From Gemmataceae bacterium (GTDB taxonomy: Bacteria; Planctomycetota; Planctomycetia; Gemmatales; Gemmataceae), in contig JAQGHQ010000188.1 in the NCBI GenBank assembly GCA_028288765.1, positions 1 through 50,203 of the forward strand: 50,203 nucleotides of DNA, in the 5' to 3' direction. Positions 40,196 through 48,084 of the stretch are shown one piece after another. Below the pieces are notes generated by a model, which made no database searches, was not told the DNA's origin, and saw only the letters and a program-made list of their open reading frames with translations. Positions within the stretch are counted from its first letter, which is position 1. The number at the start of each line of letters is the position of its first letter. The position numbers and the translations under genes were made by a program.

Positions 40196-43100
40196 CTACA
40201 CCGACCCGGCCACGTACACCCCGCCGGAGAACGTGGGGTCGAAGGGGTCGAACTGATCGACCGGGCTGAGCGTACTGCCGTCGAAGATCTGGAGTGCCGT
40301 CGCCTGCTGTCCGGGGCCGACGATCAGGTCGGCCTTCCCGTCCCCGTTGCGGTCGACGGCCGCGACGGTCACCCCCCCGCGGAAGCTCGGGATGTAAACC
40401 GGGAACGCATTCAGCTGGGCGGCCGACACGCCGTCGAACACCTGGACGACCGGGCCGCCGCCCGCGCCCGGGCCGGTGATGATCTGGGCCTTCCCGGTGC
40501 CGGTCAGGTCCGCGACCGCGACCGTGACGCCGAGCTCGGGGGCCGCGAAGGCGAAGAAGCTCTCCACCTGAGTCCCGGTCGCGTCGAACACGACCACGTG
40601 CGGCCCGCCGAGGCTCGCCGCCCCGACCACGATCTCGTCCGTGGGGCCCCCGGTGAGGTTCCCGGCCGCCACGTTCACCCCGCCGGTGAACGTCGGCTCG
40701 AACGCGAAGAAGCTGCCGAGCGGGCCGGCGAGCGGGACCGCCCGCCCGGCCACAATCCTGAACGTCTCGACCCGCGGGCCGGCCCCCGGCCCGGCGCCGA
40801 CGACGATCTCGGCCCCCGGCTGCCCGTCGAAGTGCCCGACCGCGACCGTCGCCCCGCCGGTGAACGTCGGCTCGAACGCGAAGAAGCTCGCCAGCAGGGA
40901 CAGGTCCTTCCCGCTGAACACCTTGATGTTCGGCCCGCCGCCCGGGCCGGTGGACGTGATGATGTCCGGGGCCCCGTCCCCGTTCACGTCCCCGACCGCC
41001 ACCCGGACCCCGCCGGTGTACGCCGGGTCGTACGCGAAGAAGCTGAACATGAGCGCGCCGGTCTGCGCGTCGAACACCTCGACGTGCGGCCCGCCGCCCG
41101 CCCCGGCCCCGGTCACGATGATCGGGTTGGTCGGCGGGGTGACGGCGATCGTGACCGTCGCCGTGGCCGTCCCGCCGCGGGCGTCGGCCGCCTGGTAGAC
41201 GAAGGCGTCCGGCCCGCTGAAGCCCGGGTACGGGGTGTACCCGAACGACCCGTCCGGGGCGAGGGCCAGGGTGCCGTGGGCCGGGCCGGTCACGAGGGTG
41301 GCGGTCAGCGGGTCGCCGTCGGGGTCCGTATCGTTCCCCAGAACGCCCGCGGCGGCCCCGCGGGAGAGTGTGCCCCCCGCGGCTACCGTGTAGGTGTCCG
41401 CGGTCGCGACCGGCGCGAGGACCCGGATCGTGACCGCCGCCGGCGCGCCCGTCTGGGGCGGGGCCGGGCCGACCGTGACGTCCGTCGCGGTGAAGGTGAA
41501 GCCGTCCGGCCCGCTGTAGCCCGGGGCCGGGGTGTAGGTCGCCCGGCCGGTGGCGGGGTCGAACCCGGTGAGGGTCCCGTGGGCCGGCCCGGTGACGATC
41601 GCGTACGTCAGGATCGGGACGGGCTCCTGGCCCCCGGGGCTCGCGGTCAGGGCGATCGCCGTCGACAGGTTCACCCCGGTCGAGACGGTCTGCGGGGCGG
41701 CGACCGGCGGGAAGTTCACCGGGGTCACGTGGACCGTGACCGCGGCGGTCGAGGACTCGCCGTTCACGTCCGTGACCGTGTAGGAGAACGTGTCCGGGCC
41801 GCCCCCGGTGTCGGCGTAGCCCGGGTCGGGGGTGTAGACGACGGTCGTGCCGACCACCTCCGCCGTCCCGTGGGCGGGCGGGGACGTGATCGTCAGGGTG
41901 AGCGGGGCGTCCCCGATCCCCGTGGCGGTCGCCAGCACGTCGATCGTGACCGGCGCCCCCTCGGGCGTGGTGGCGGTGGTCGGTCCCGCCGCCGGGACCT
42001 GGCCGATCGCGAACGACGCGATGCCCTGGTACGAGAGCGGCGGGGCGGACGGGATCCGGCCGCCGCCCGGGGTCGGGCGGACGGGGACGGCGTCCGTGAC
42101 CACCAGCCGGCCGGTCGCGACCGGCCCGGGCGCGTCGACCGCCACCAGCCCGACCCCGCTGAAGGTGAACGGGACGGCCGGCCCGCCCTGGGTGCCGACC
42201 GCCAGGAACCCGGCGCTCGGCGTGTAGGTGAACAGGTTGTTCCCGCCGGTCGGGCCGGTCACCGCGAAGATGGCCGCCCCGACCCCGTTCACCGTGACCC
42301 CACCGATCCCCCACCCCGCGGGCACGGAGGTCACGAACGAGTCGGCCCCGCCGAGCCCGTTCAGGGTGATCGTGGAGGCGGTCGAGCCGAGGGCGGAGAA
42401 GGAGATCCGCGGGCCCGCGTTGACCTGGGCGGTGCCGGCGAACGGGGCGGTCCCGGCGAGGGAGAAGCCGTCGGCCCCGGGCGTCCCGTCCAGGATGATC
42501 TGGTCCGAGCCGGCGGTCGGCCCGGTCGTGGGCGGGGACCCGCCGTTGAACGCGACGGCGGAGGGGCCGGCGAAGTCGACCCTCGTCGGCGCGACGGCCC
42601 CGGACCGGGTGACCAGGAGTCGGCCGGAGTCCGGGGTCGAGCCCGGGGTGTACCGGAACACGTCGCCGCCGCCGCCGGTGCCGTCGAGCTCGATGCGGCT
42701 CCCGCTGGCGGGCGACCCCAGGTGGACGTCCAGGGAGACCCCGCCGTCGGCCCGCCCGGCGACGAGCTGGACGGTGTCGGCCCCGCCCAGGGCGGTGATC
42801 CCGATCGTCGGGAATCCGGTGATGCTCCGGACCCGGTACAGGGACGGGCCCCCGAACCCGCCGGCCCGCACGTCGACCATCGGGGCGGCGGCCGTCCCGG
42901 CCGCGGACAGGTCGATGACGAAGTCCTCGGCCATGACCGCCCCCCCGATGGTGAGGGTGTCCGTGGCGGTCGGGGAGGCGGTCGTGTCGTCGACGGACAG
43001 GTCGGTGTTGAGGTAGCTGACGACCGCGATCAGCGACCCGTCGACCGCGTTCGTGGCCCGGACTTCTCCGCCGTTCCCGGCGCCCGGCTGTACGGCGATG

Positions 43101-45727
43101 GCCTCGGACACCGGGTTCGCCGAGACCGCGTGGACCACGAGCAGGTCGGTCCCGGTCGGGCCGGACCCGGCGAAGTAGGTCTGGACGCCCCACCCCGCGG
43201 GGCTGTTACTCGCCCACGGGGTGAGGTCGAGCGTGGCGGGCGGGGCCCCGGCCGACACGTTCAACGCGGTGACGCCGGCGAACCGGATCGCGGGGCCGCC
43301 GTCGATTGTCTCGGTGAACGCGCCCGGCCCGGTCCCCCGGACGACGAACGTGTCGGCGGGGCCGGCGGCGGCGGCCCCGGCCAGGTCGACCGTCCCGCCC
43401 GCCCCGGCCAGGGTCACCGCCTGGACCGCGGTGAACGAGATCGGCGGCGACCCGCCGACGGCGGCGGTGAGGGTCGCCGAGCCGGCGGTGCCGGAGACCT
43501 GGATCGGGAAGGGCGTGCCCGCGACGACGAGCGCGTTGGTCCCGCCCCCGCCGTCGTAGCCGATCGGCACGCCGATCACCCCGTTCGAGTTGTCGACGGT
43601 GAGGGTGTCGTTCCCGCCCAGTCCCAGGACCGTGATGCTCGTGACCTGCGGGACCGGGAGCTCGAACTGGAGGACGCCGCCGAGCAGGAACTGGATGTGG
43701 GTCCCGGACGTGTCGCGGCGGATCAGCATGGCGTCGTCGCCGACCGTCCCGGTGAACGTGACCGCGTACGTCCCGCCGACGGCGGCCACCGCGGCCGGGG
43801 CCTGGATCAGCCCCCACCCGCTGTCCCGGTTGGGGGAGGGCGTGCCCATCGGGAGCGCGGTCGTTTCCAGGGCGGCGTAGACCGCGGCCGGGTTGGTCTT
43901 CAGGGCCGGCTTCGCCTGGAGGAGCAGCGCGGCCACCCCGGCCGCGTGCGGGGCGGCGGCCGAGGTGCCGAAGAAGTTCGGGAACCCGTCCGCCTCGACC
44001 CGCCCGGTCCCGACCGGGTCGGGCTGGCCGAAGAACGTCGTGTTCACCCCGTCCGGGGCGACGACGCCCGGGGTCTGGCGGGTCTGGGGGGCCGGCAGGA
44101 GATGCCCGGTCGTGTCGTACAGGACCGGGGTGCCGCCGCGGGACGAGTACGGTTCGAGCAGCGGCGGGCTCTGGCCGAACGCCGGGGTCTCGGAGTACAG
44201 GGCGGCCCCGACGGCCACGGCCCCAGTCGTGTTCGCGTGCCCGAAGATCGTGCCGCTGTTCGTCGCGTGGGTGTCGATCGAGAAGCCGGTCTCGCCGGCG
44301 ATCGGCACGAACGCCACGTACTTCATCAGCGCCGGGTCCGGCCCGGACACCTTCCCGATCGCGATCTTCACCTGCATCGGGGCCGCGTTCGGGTTGGTCA
44401 CCGAGAAGACCTGGACCGGGTCGGCCCCGGTGGTCCGCGTGAACCCGCCGACGTTGGTAAAGTTCCCCGCCGTGTCGAACACGGCGACGTCCAGTTCGGT
44501 CGCCGCCCCGGGCGCGCCGCTGACCGAGAAGAACGGGTCGGCCCACTGGAATGAGAAGGTCGTGGTCCCGGGCGGGAGGGTGACCGTCTGGTACAGGTCG
44601 GTGCCGCCGGTGGTGTCGAAGTTGTGGGCGATGAACGTGGCCTGGGGGACCTTCCCCAGCCCGCCGGGGGCGGTCCCGAGGTTCACCCCGCTGTTGGCGA
44701 ACCCTTGCTGGTAGGACCCCCGCCCGAGGTTGCCGGCGGCCGAGAAGTAGGAGATCCCGGCCGCCTCGACCTGGTTGACCGCCTGGGCGACGAGCCCGTC
44801 CTGGAACATCGGCTCGGTCAGGAAGGTGAAGTCGTCGACGATCACGTCCGCCCCGGCCGCCGCCAGGGCGCGGATGTTGCTCGCGAACTGGGCCTGGGTG
44901 GTCCCGGCGGTGGCGAACGCGAGATGCGCCCCCGGGGCGACGTCGTGGACGATCTGGAGCATCGCCCGGCCTTCGTCCGTCCCGGTCGCCGCGTCGGCGA
45001 CTACGTTCACCGGGGTGGTGTGGCCGTTCGGGTTGGCCGGGCCGGGCAGGTCCCCGCTGGCGACGTCGGCGGCGGCCCCGTTCAGGACGTTGTAGCTGTC
45101 CGACAGCACCCCGACCGTCGTCCCGGTGCCGTCGAGCCCGAGGTACTGGGTGACCAGATTGGACCGGACGGCCTGGACCCCCTGGCTGGTAACGGCCCCG
45201 GCACTCGTGACCGGCCGGTAGTCCGGTTCGATCGCCCGGACGCCCGGGAGCGCAGCTGCCGCGGCCAGCGACGTGATCGGGAGCGCGCCGGACACGTCCC
45301 AGGCCGACCCGGCGATCGGCACGAACCCGAGCGGCCCGAGGTCGGCCTGCACCGCCGCCGCAGTGCCCGTCGGGAGGACGTCGACCAGGACCCGGCCGCC
45401 GGACACCTGGAGCAGGGAGTCAACCGGCCGGAACGCCCCGGGAGATCCCCCGGCGGCGGTGAACGAGAGGTACTGGGAGTAGAGGTAGGCGAGGTCGTAC
45501 CCGGCCGGGGCCAGCGGCCCGTCCCGCTGGCCGGTCGGCCCGTAGAAGGCGAGCCTGGCGGCGGTGGTGACCGGGTCGGTACTCGCCCCCAGTACGGCCG
45601 GGACGGACCGGTCTTCCAGCCCCTCGACGCCGAGCCGGGGCCGGCGGATCGTCCGCCCTTTCGCCCCGCCACAGGTCCTGGCGCGAACGTACTGGATCCA
45701 TCGGAGGGAGGTCAACTTCGACCACAC
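40196..45727 (-). CDS. Giant secreted subtilase-like protein with Glu in place of catalytic His
   Basis: 1843 residues. The N-terminus ends in LEDRSVPAVLG (LExRxxPA motif). Residues about 195-610 form an S8/S53-type peptidase domain: VGVLSDSY with Asp210, DEGRAMLQIVHDVAPGA with Glu252 where subtilisins have their HGT His, oxyanion Asn333 (SAAGN) and GTSAAAPHAAG with Ser589. The Glu aligns with the catalytic Glu of sedolisins. Beyond lie a low-complexity beta-rich region, three tandem-95/cadherin-like repeats (PAHGTAEVVGTTVVYTPDPGY and relatives, about 1290-1560), and at least six FG-GAP blades ending in GGVYVAGSV. Start is GTG 45727 with GAGGT upstream. Probably a surface protease or adhesin; activity is uncertain because of the His replacement. 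Confidence 0.88.
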   Translation of the reverse strand: MWSKLTSLRWIQYVRARTCGGAKGRTIRRPRLGVEGLEDRSVPAVLGASTDPVTTAARLAFYGPTGQRDGPLAPAGYDLAYLYSQYLSFTAAGGSPGAFRPVDSLLQVSGGRVLVDVLPTGTAAAVQADLGPLGFVPIAGSAWDVSGALPITSLAAAAALPGVRAIEPDYRPVTSAGAVTSQGVQAVRSNLVTQYLGLDGTGTTVGVLSDSYNVLNGAAADVASGDLPGPANPNGHTTPVNVVADAATGTDEGRAMLQIVHDVAPGAHLAFATAGTTQAQFASNIRALAAAGADVIVDDFTFLTEPMFQDGLVAQAVNQVEAAGISYFSAAGNLGRGSYQQGFANSGVNLGTAPGGLGKVPQATFIAHNFDTTGGTDLYQTVTLPPGTTTFSFQWADPFFSVSGAPGAATELDVAVFDTAGNFTNVGGFTRTTGADPVQVFSVTNPNAAPMQVKIAIGKVSGPDPALMKYVAFVPIAGETGFSIDTHATNSGTIFGHANTTGAVAVGAALYSETPAFGQSPPLLEPYSSRGGTPVLYDTTGHLLPAPQTRQTPGVVAPDGVNTTFFGQPDPVGTGRVEADGFPNFFGTSAAAPHAAGVAALLLQAKPALKTNPAAVYAALETTALPMGTPSPNRDSGWGLIQAPAAVAAVGGTYAVTFTGTVGDDAMLIRRDTSGTHIQFLLGGVLQFELPVPQVTSITVLGLGGNDTLTVDNSNGVIGVPIGYDGGGGTNALVVAGTPFPIQVSGTAGSATLTAAVGGSPPISFTAVQAVTLAGAGGTVDLAGAAAAGPADTFVVRGTGPGAFTETIDGGPAIRFAGVTALNVSAGAPPATLDLTPWASNSPAGWGVQTYFAGSGPTGTDLLVVHAVSANPVSEAIAVQPGAGNGGEVRATNAVDGSLIAVVSYLNTDLSVDDTTASPTATDTLTIGGAVMAEDFVIDLSAAGTAAAPMVDVRAGGFGGPSLYRVRSITGFPTIGITALGGADTVQLVAGRADGGVSLDVHLGSPASGSRIELDGTGGGGDVFRYTPGSTPDSGRLLVTRSGAVAPTRVDFAGPSAVAFNGGSPPTTGPTAGSDQIILDGTPGADGFSLAGTAPFAGTAQVNAGPRISFSALGSTASTITLNGLGGADSFVTSVPAGWGIGGVTVNGVGAAIFAVTGPTGGNNLFTYTPSAGFLAVGTQGGPAVPFTFSGVGLVAVDAPGPVATGRLVVTDAVPVRPTPGGGRIPSAPPLSYQGIASFAIGQVPAAGPTTATTPEGAPVTIDVLATATGIGDAPLTLTITSPPAHGTAEVVGTTVVYTPDPGYADTGGGPDTFSYTVTDVNGESSTAAVTVHVTPVNFPPVAAPQTVSTGVNLSTAIALTASPGGQEPVPILTYAIVTGPAHGTLTGFDPATGRATYTPAPGYSGPDGFTFTATDVTVGPAPPQTGAPAAVTIRVLAPVATADTYTVAAGGTLSRGAAAGVLGNDTDPDGDPLTATLVTGPAHGTLALAPDGSFGYTPYPGFSGPDAFVYQAADARGGTATATVTIAVTPPTNPIIVTGAGAGGGPHVEVFDAQTGALMFSFFAYDPAYTGGVRVAVGDVNGDGAPDIITSTGPGGGPNIKVFSGKDLSLLASFFAFEPTFTGGATVAVGHFDGQPGAEIVVGAGPGAGPRVETFRIVAGRAVPLAGPLGSFFAFEPTFTGGVNVAAGNLTGGPTDEIVVGAASLGGPHVVVFDATGTQVESFFAFAAPELGVTVAVADLTGTGKAQIITGPGAGGGPVVQVFDGVSAAQLNAFPVYIPSFRGGVTVAAVDRNGDGKADLIVGPGQQATALQIFDGSTLSPVDQFDPFDPTFSGGVYVAGSV

Positions 45728-46139
45728 AGGGGGGCACCTCGTCGGGCTGCCGAGAGCCGGGGGAGGCGTGGGTGTGGGGCGGATGCGGCCGGGACCATGC
45801 CAATCCGGGTAATCCGTCCTTCTTAGCAGTGGGCCGTCCCTGGCAACAACTCAAGTTCGTTGGTCCGACAAAAGTTCCGGCGACCGTTCTGGCCGGTCGT
45901 GTGGGGTGGGCCGTCCCAACCCGTGTTCCGACTATGCGCATATCCCCATACTTAGACGAGCCGGGCCCGTCCGGGGATTCCGTTTTTGTCAGAATTTCTC
46001 TCCGACACCGAGTATGCGGCCGGCCCGCGGGTTGCGACTATACTGCCCGCGACCGCTCTCCGGTGTTCCGACCGGGGGGCCCGACCCGCCGGGGTCGGTG
46101 TTCCCGGTCCCGGGCGGCGGACCCGAACGCGAGGCAGAC
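45728..46139. other. Divergent spacer between subtilase and SDR genes
   Basis: About 410 bases. GACTATACT (TATACT at 46039-46044), identical in context to the lexA -10, is the best plus-strand promoter candidate for the SDR gene, with a leader near 95 bases. On the minus strand TTGGCATGGTCCCGGCC near 45794-45810 partly fits a sigma-54 site. No gene. Confidence 0.4.
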
Positions 46140-46895
46140 ATGGCCAACGGACGACTGGCGGGGAAGGTGGCGATTGTAACCGGGGGGAGCCGGGGGATCG
46201 GGGCGGCGATCGCCCGCCGGCTGGCGGCGGACGGGGCGAAGGTGGTGGTCAACTACGCCCACAGCCAGGGGGCCGCCGAGGCCGTCGTGGCGGAGATCCG
46301 GAAGGCGGGCGGGGCGGCGGAGGCGGTGAAGGCGGACGTCGGTAACCCGGCCGAGATCCCGGGCCTGATCGCGGCGGCGACAAAACACTTCGGTCGGCTC
46401 GACATCCTGGTGAACAACGCGGCGGTCATGCAGCGGACGTTCCTCCCGGACGTGACCGCCGAGGTGATCGACGCCCACTTCAACGTGAACGTCCGCGGGT
46501 ACCTGCTGTGTGCCAAGGAGGCGGCGGCGGTGATCCCGCCGGGCGGGTGCATCATCAACGTGTCGAGCGCGATCAGCAGGATGGCGTATCCCGGGGCGGT
46601 GGTGTACACGGCGACCAAGGGGGCGATTGACGTGATGACCCGGGTGCTGGCCGCCGAGCTCGGGCCGAAGGGCATCCGGGTGAACGCCATCGTCCCCGGG
46701 TCGACGCGGACGGACATGAACAGCGAGAAGAGCGGGAAGACGAAGGAGGAGGAGCGGCAGGAGGAGCAGGCCACCGCCCTGCGGCGGATCGGGGAGCCCG
46801 AGGACATCGCGGACGCGGCGGCCTTCCTCGCGTCCGACGACGCCCGGTGGGTGACCGGGACGTGGCTGGACGTGTCCGGCGGCATCCGGCTGTGA
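46140..46895 (+). CDS. Short-chain dehydrogenase/reductase, FabG-like
   Basis: 251 residues, classical SDR. The nucleotide-binding motif TGGSRGIG (residues about 14-21), NNAA near residue 90, catalytic Ser in NVSSAIS, and YTATK with the Tyr/Lys pair near 152-156 are all present; the C-terminal VTGTWLDVSGG is the typical family end. NAD(P)-dependent reduction of a ketone or 3-oxoacyl group is expected, but the substrate cannot be assigned. Without adjacent fatty acid genes a FabG role in lipid synthesis is not demonstrated. ATG 46140 has GAGG upstream; the open frame runs back to 45906 but that part has no family similarity. Confidence 0.92.
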   Translation: MANGRLAGKVAIVTGGSRGIGAAIARRLAADGAKVVVNYAHSQGAAEAVVAEIRKAGGAAEAVKADVGNPAEIPGLIAAATKHFGRLDILVNNAAVMQRTFLPDVTAEVIDAHFNVNVRGYLLCAKEAAAVIPPGGCIINVSSAISRMAYPGAVVYTATKGAIDVMTRVLAAELGPKGIRVNAIVPGSTRTDMNSEKSGKTKEEERQEEQATALRRIGEPEDIADAAAFLASDDARWVTGTWLDVSGGIRL

Positions 46896-47188
46896 GCCCG
46901 GGCCGGCCGGGGACTTCGACCCCGGGTGCGTCCGCCACGGGGACGAACGGGACGTCGGGGTGAGACGGCCGGTGCGGGGATCGACCGCCGCCGCGCGTCG
47001 GGGCGTCACGGGCGGACGCGCGGCCCGTGACGCCCGGGTTCGACCTTGCCACTTTGGTCACTTGCGCACCATCCCGCACAGACAAGGAGTCCCGGTCTCA
47101 GAAATGCCTATAAAGCGGAGCAACGAACCGAGACATATCTGATTTTGCAAATAACAGCTTGGCGATGGCACTTTGAGCGGTCGCGGCT

Positions 47189-47205
47189 CCGGCACACCTC
47201 TTGCT
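47189..47205 (+). promoter_or_regulatory. Sigma-54-type -24/-12 promoter
   Basis: CCGGCACACCTCTTGCT fits the sigma-54 consensus (TTGGCACRNNNNTTGCW) except for its first two bases, with exactly 10 bases between the invariant GG and GC. It lies 75 bases before the ATG at 47280 in the 385-base gap after the SDR gene. An AT-richer stretch upstream (47130-47165) could hold activator sites. No sigma-54 activator gene is in the window. Apart from this the gap 46896-47279 shows no gene. Confidence 0.5.
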
Positions 47206-47279
47206 TCTTTTCTCATCGTTCACTTCCTGGCCGAGTCTCTGCCCTTCTCCCGGCCATGGCCCTTCGCCGAGATATTCTC

Positions 47280-48002
47280 ATGAACGCTTATCTCTTCGTC
47301 CCTCGTCTCGAAGAGATTGAAGGACGTTTTACCCCGACCGGGATGGTTCCGGTCGCGGCACCCGCCGCGGTCGCGTTCGCCGGATTCAACGCCCAGCCGG
47401 CCCTGTTGAGCAACCTGGGCTCGGCTCCTTCTACCGGGGCTCAGAACCAGTCTCCCGTGGTGACGAACGCAGTTAACCAGACCGGCCCCGCCACCGCGAA
47501 CCCGACCTCGGGTGGGGGTTTCGACCATGTCGTCGCCCTGAATGCGAACCTCACGGACCCCGCCCAGACCGCCGTCAACAACGCACCCGCCGGATCGGCC
47601 GCAACCGGCTCGACCGGGACCACTTCGACCGGGACCACTTCGACCGTTCAGGCCCCCATCATCGCGGGGCCCGCGACGGCCACCATCGGGCCGCTGTTGA
47701 CCGGAACCTCGACCCTCCCGACGCCTACCAACCTGCTGTCCGGGCAGTTGCTCATCGGGGTGAGCCTGCCCGGGCTGACCGCTTTTTTTTTCGGGTCGCT
47801 CCCGATCGAGTTCTTCGCCTTCTCGACATCCGGCGGCGGCACGCAGCCGGGGCCCGGCGACCAGTTCATCCCGGTCGGGAGCGGCACCGGCACCGGGGGA
47901 CCCGGCATCGGGACCACCCCGAACGTACCCCCGGGTACACCGCCGTCCACCATCCTGCAGAACGGGACTTCGGCCAGCGGGACGAACGGGACGACCGGGT
48001 GA
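47280..48002 (+). CDS. Secreted low-complexity protein with variant export motif
   Basis: 240 residues. The start MNAYLFVPRLEEIEGRFTPTG is a short version of the LExRxxP planctomycete export motif. The rest is rich in Thr, Gly, Ser and Pro, with a repeated STGTTSTGTTST element near residues 113-124 and one hydrophobic patch QLLIGVSLPGLTAFFFGSLPIEFFAFS. No domain was recognised. A run of nine T at 47783-47791 encodes FFF. ATG 47280 has a weak GAGA in front; ATG 47256 (MALRRDIL) is the alternative. It lies behind the sigma-54-like promoter at 47189. Confidence 0.65.
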   Translation: MNAYLFVPRLEEIEGRFTPTGMVPVAAPAAVAFAGFNAQPALLSNLGSAPSTGAQNQSPVVTNAVNQTGPATANPTSGGGFDHVVALNANLTDPAQTAVNNAPAGSAATGSTGTTSTGTTSTVQAPIIAGPATATIGPLLTGTSTLPTPTNLLSGQLLIGVSLPGLTAFFFGSLPIEFFAFSTSGGGTQPGPGDQFIPVGSGTGTGGPGIGTTPNVPPGTPPSTILQNGTSASGTNGTTG

Positions 48003-48084
48003 GGTCGACCGGAATGAACTCCGGGCGGGGAAGTCCACCCGGCCTTTCGCAACGGTGGCGGCGGCCCTCCGCCGCCGCCGGCAG

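Noticed and set aside
40169..44554. 1461-codon plus-strand ORF antisense to the subtilase gene
   Set aside because: Composition is Arg/Gly/Asp repeats without motifs, and the opposite strand encodes a coherent secreted protease.
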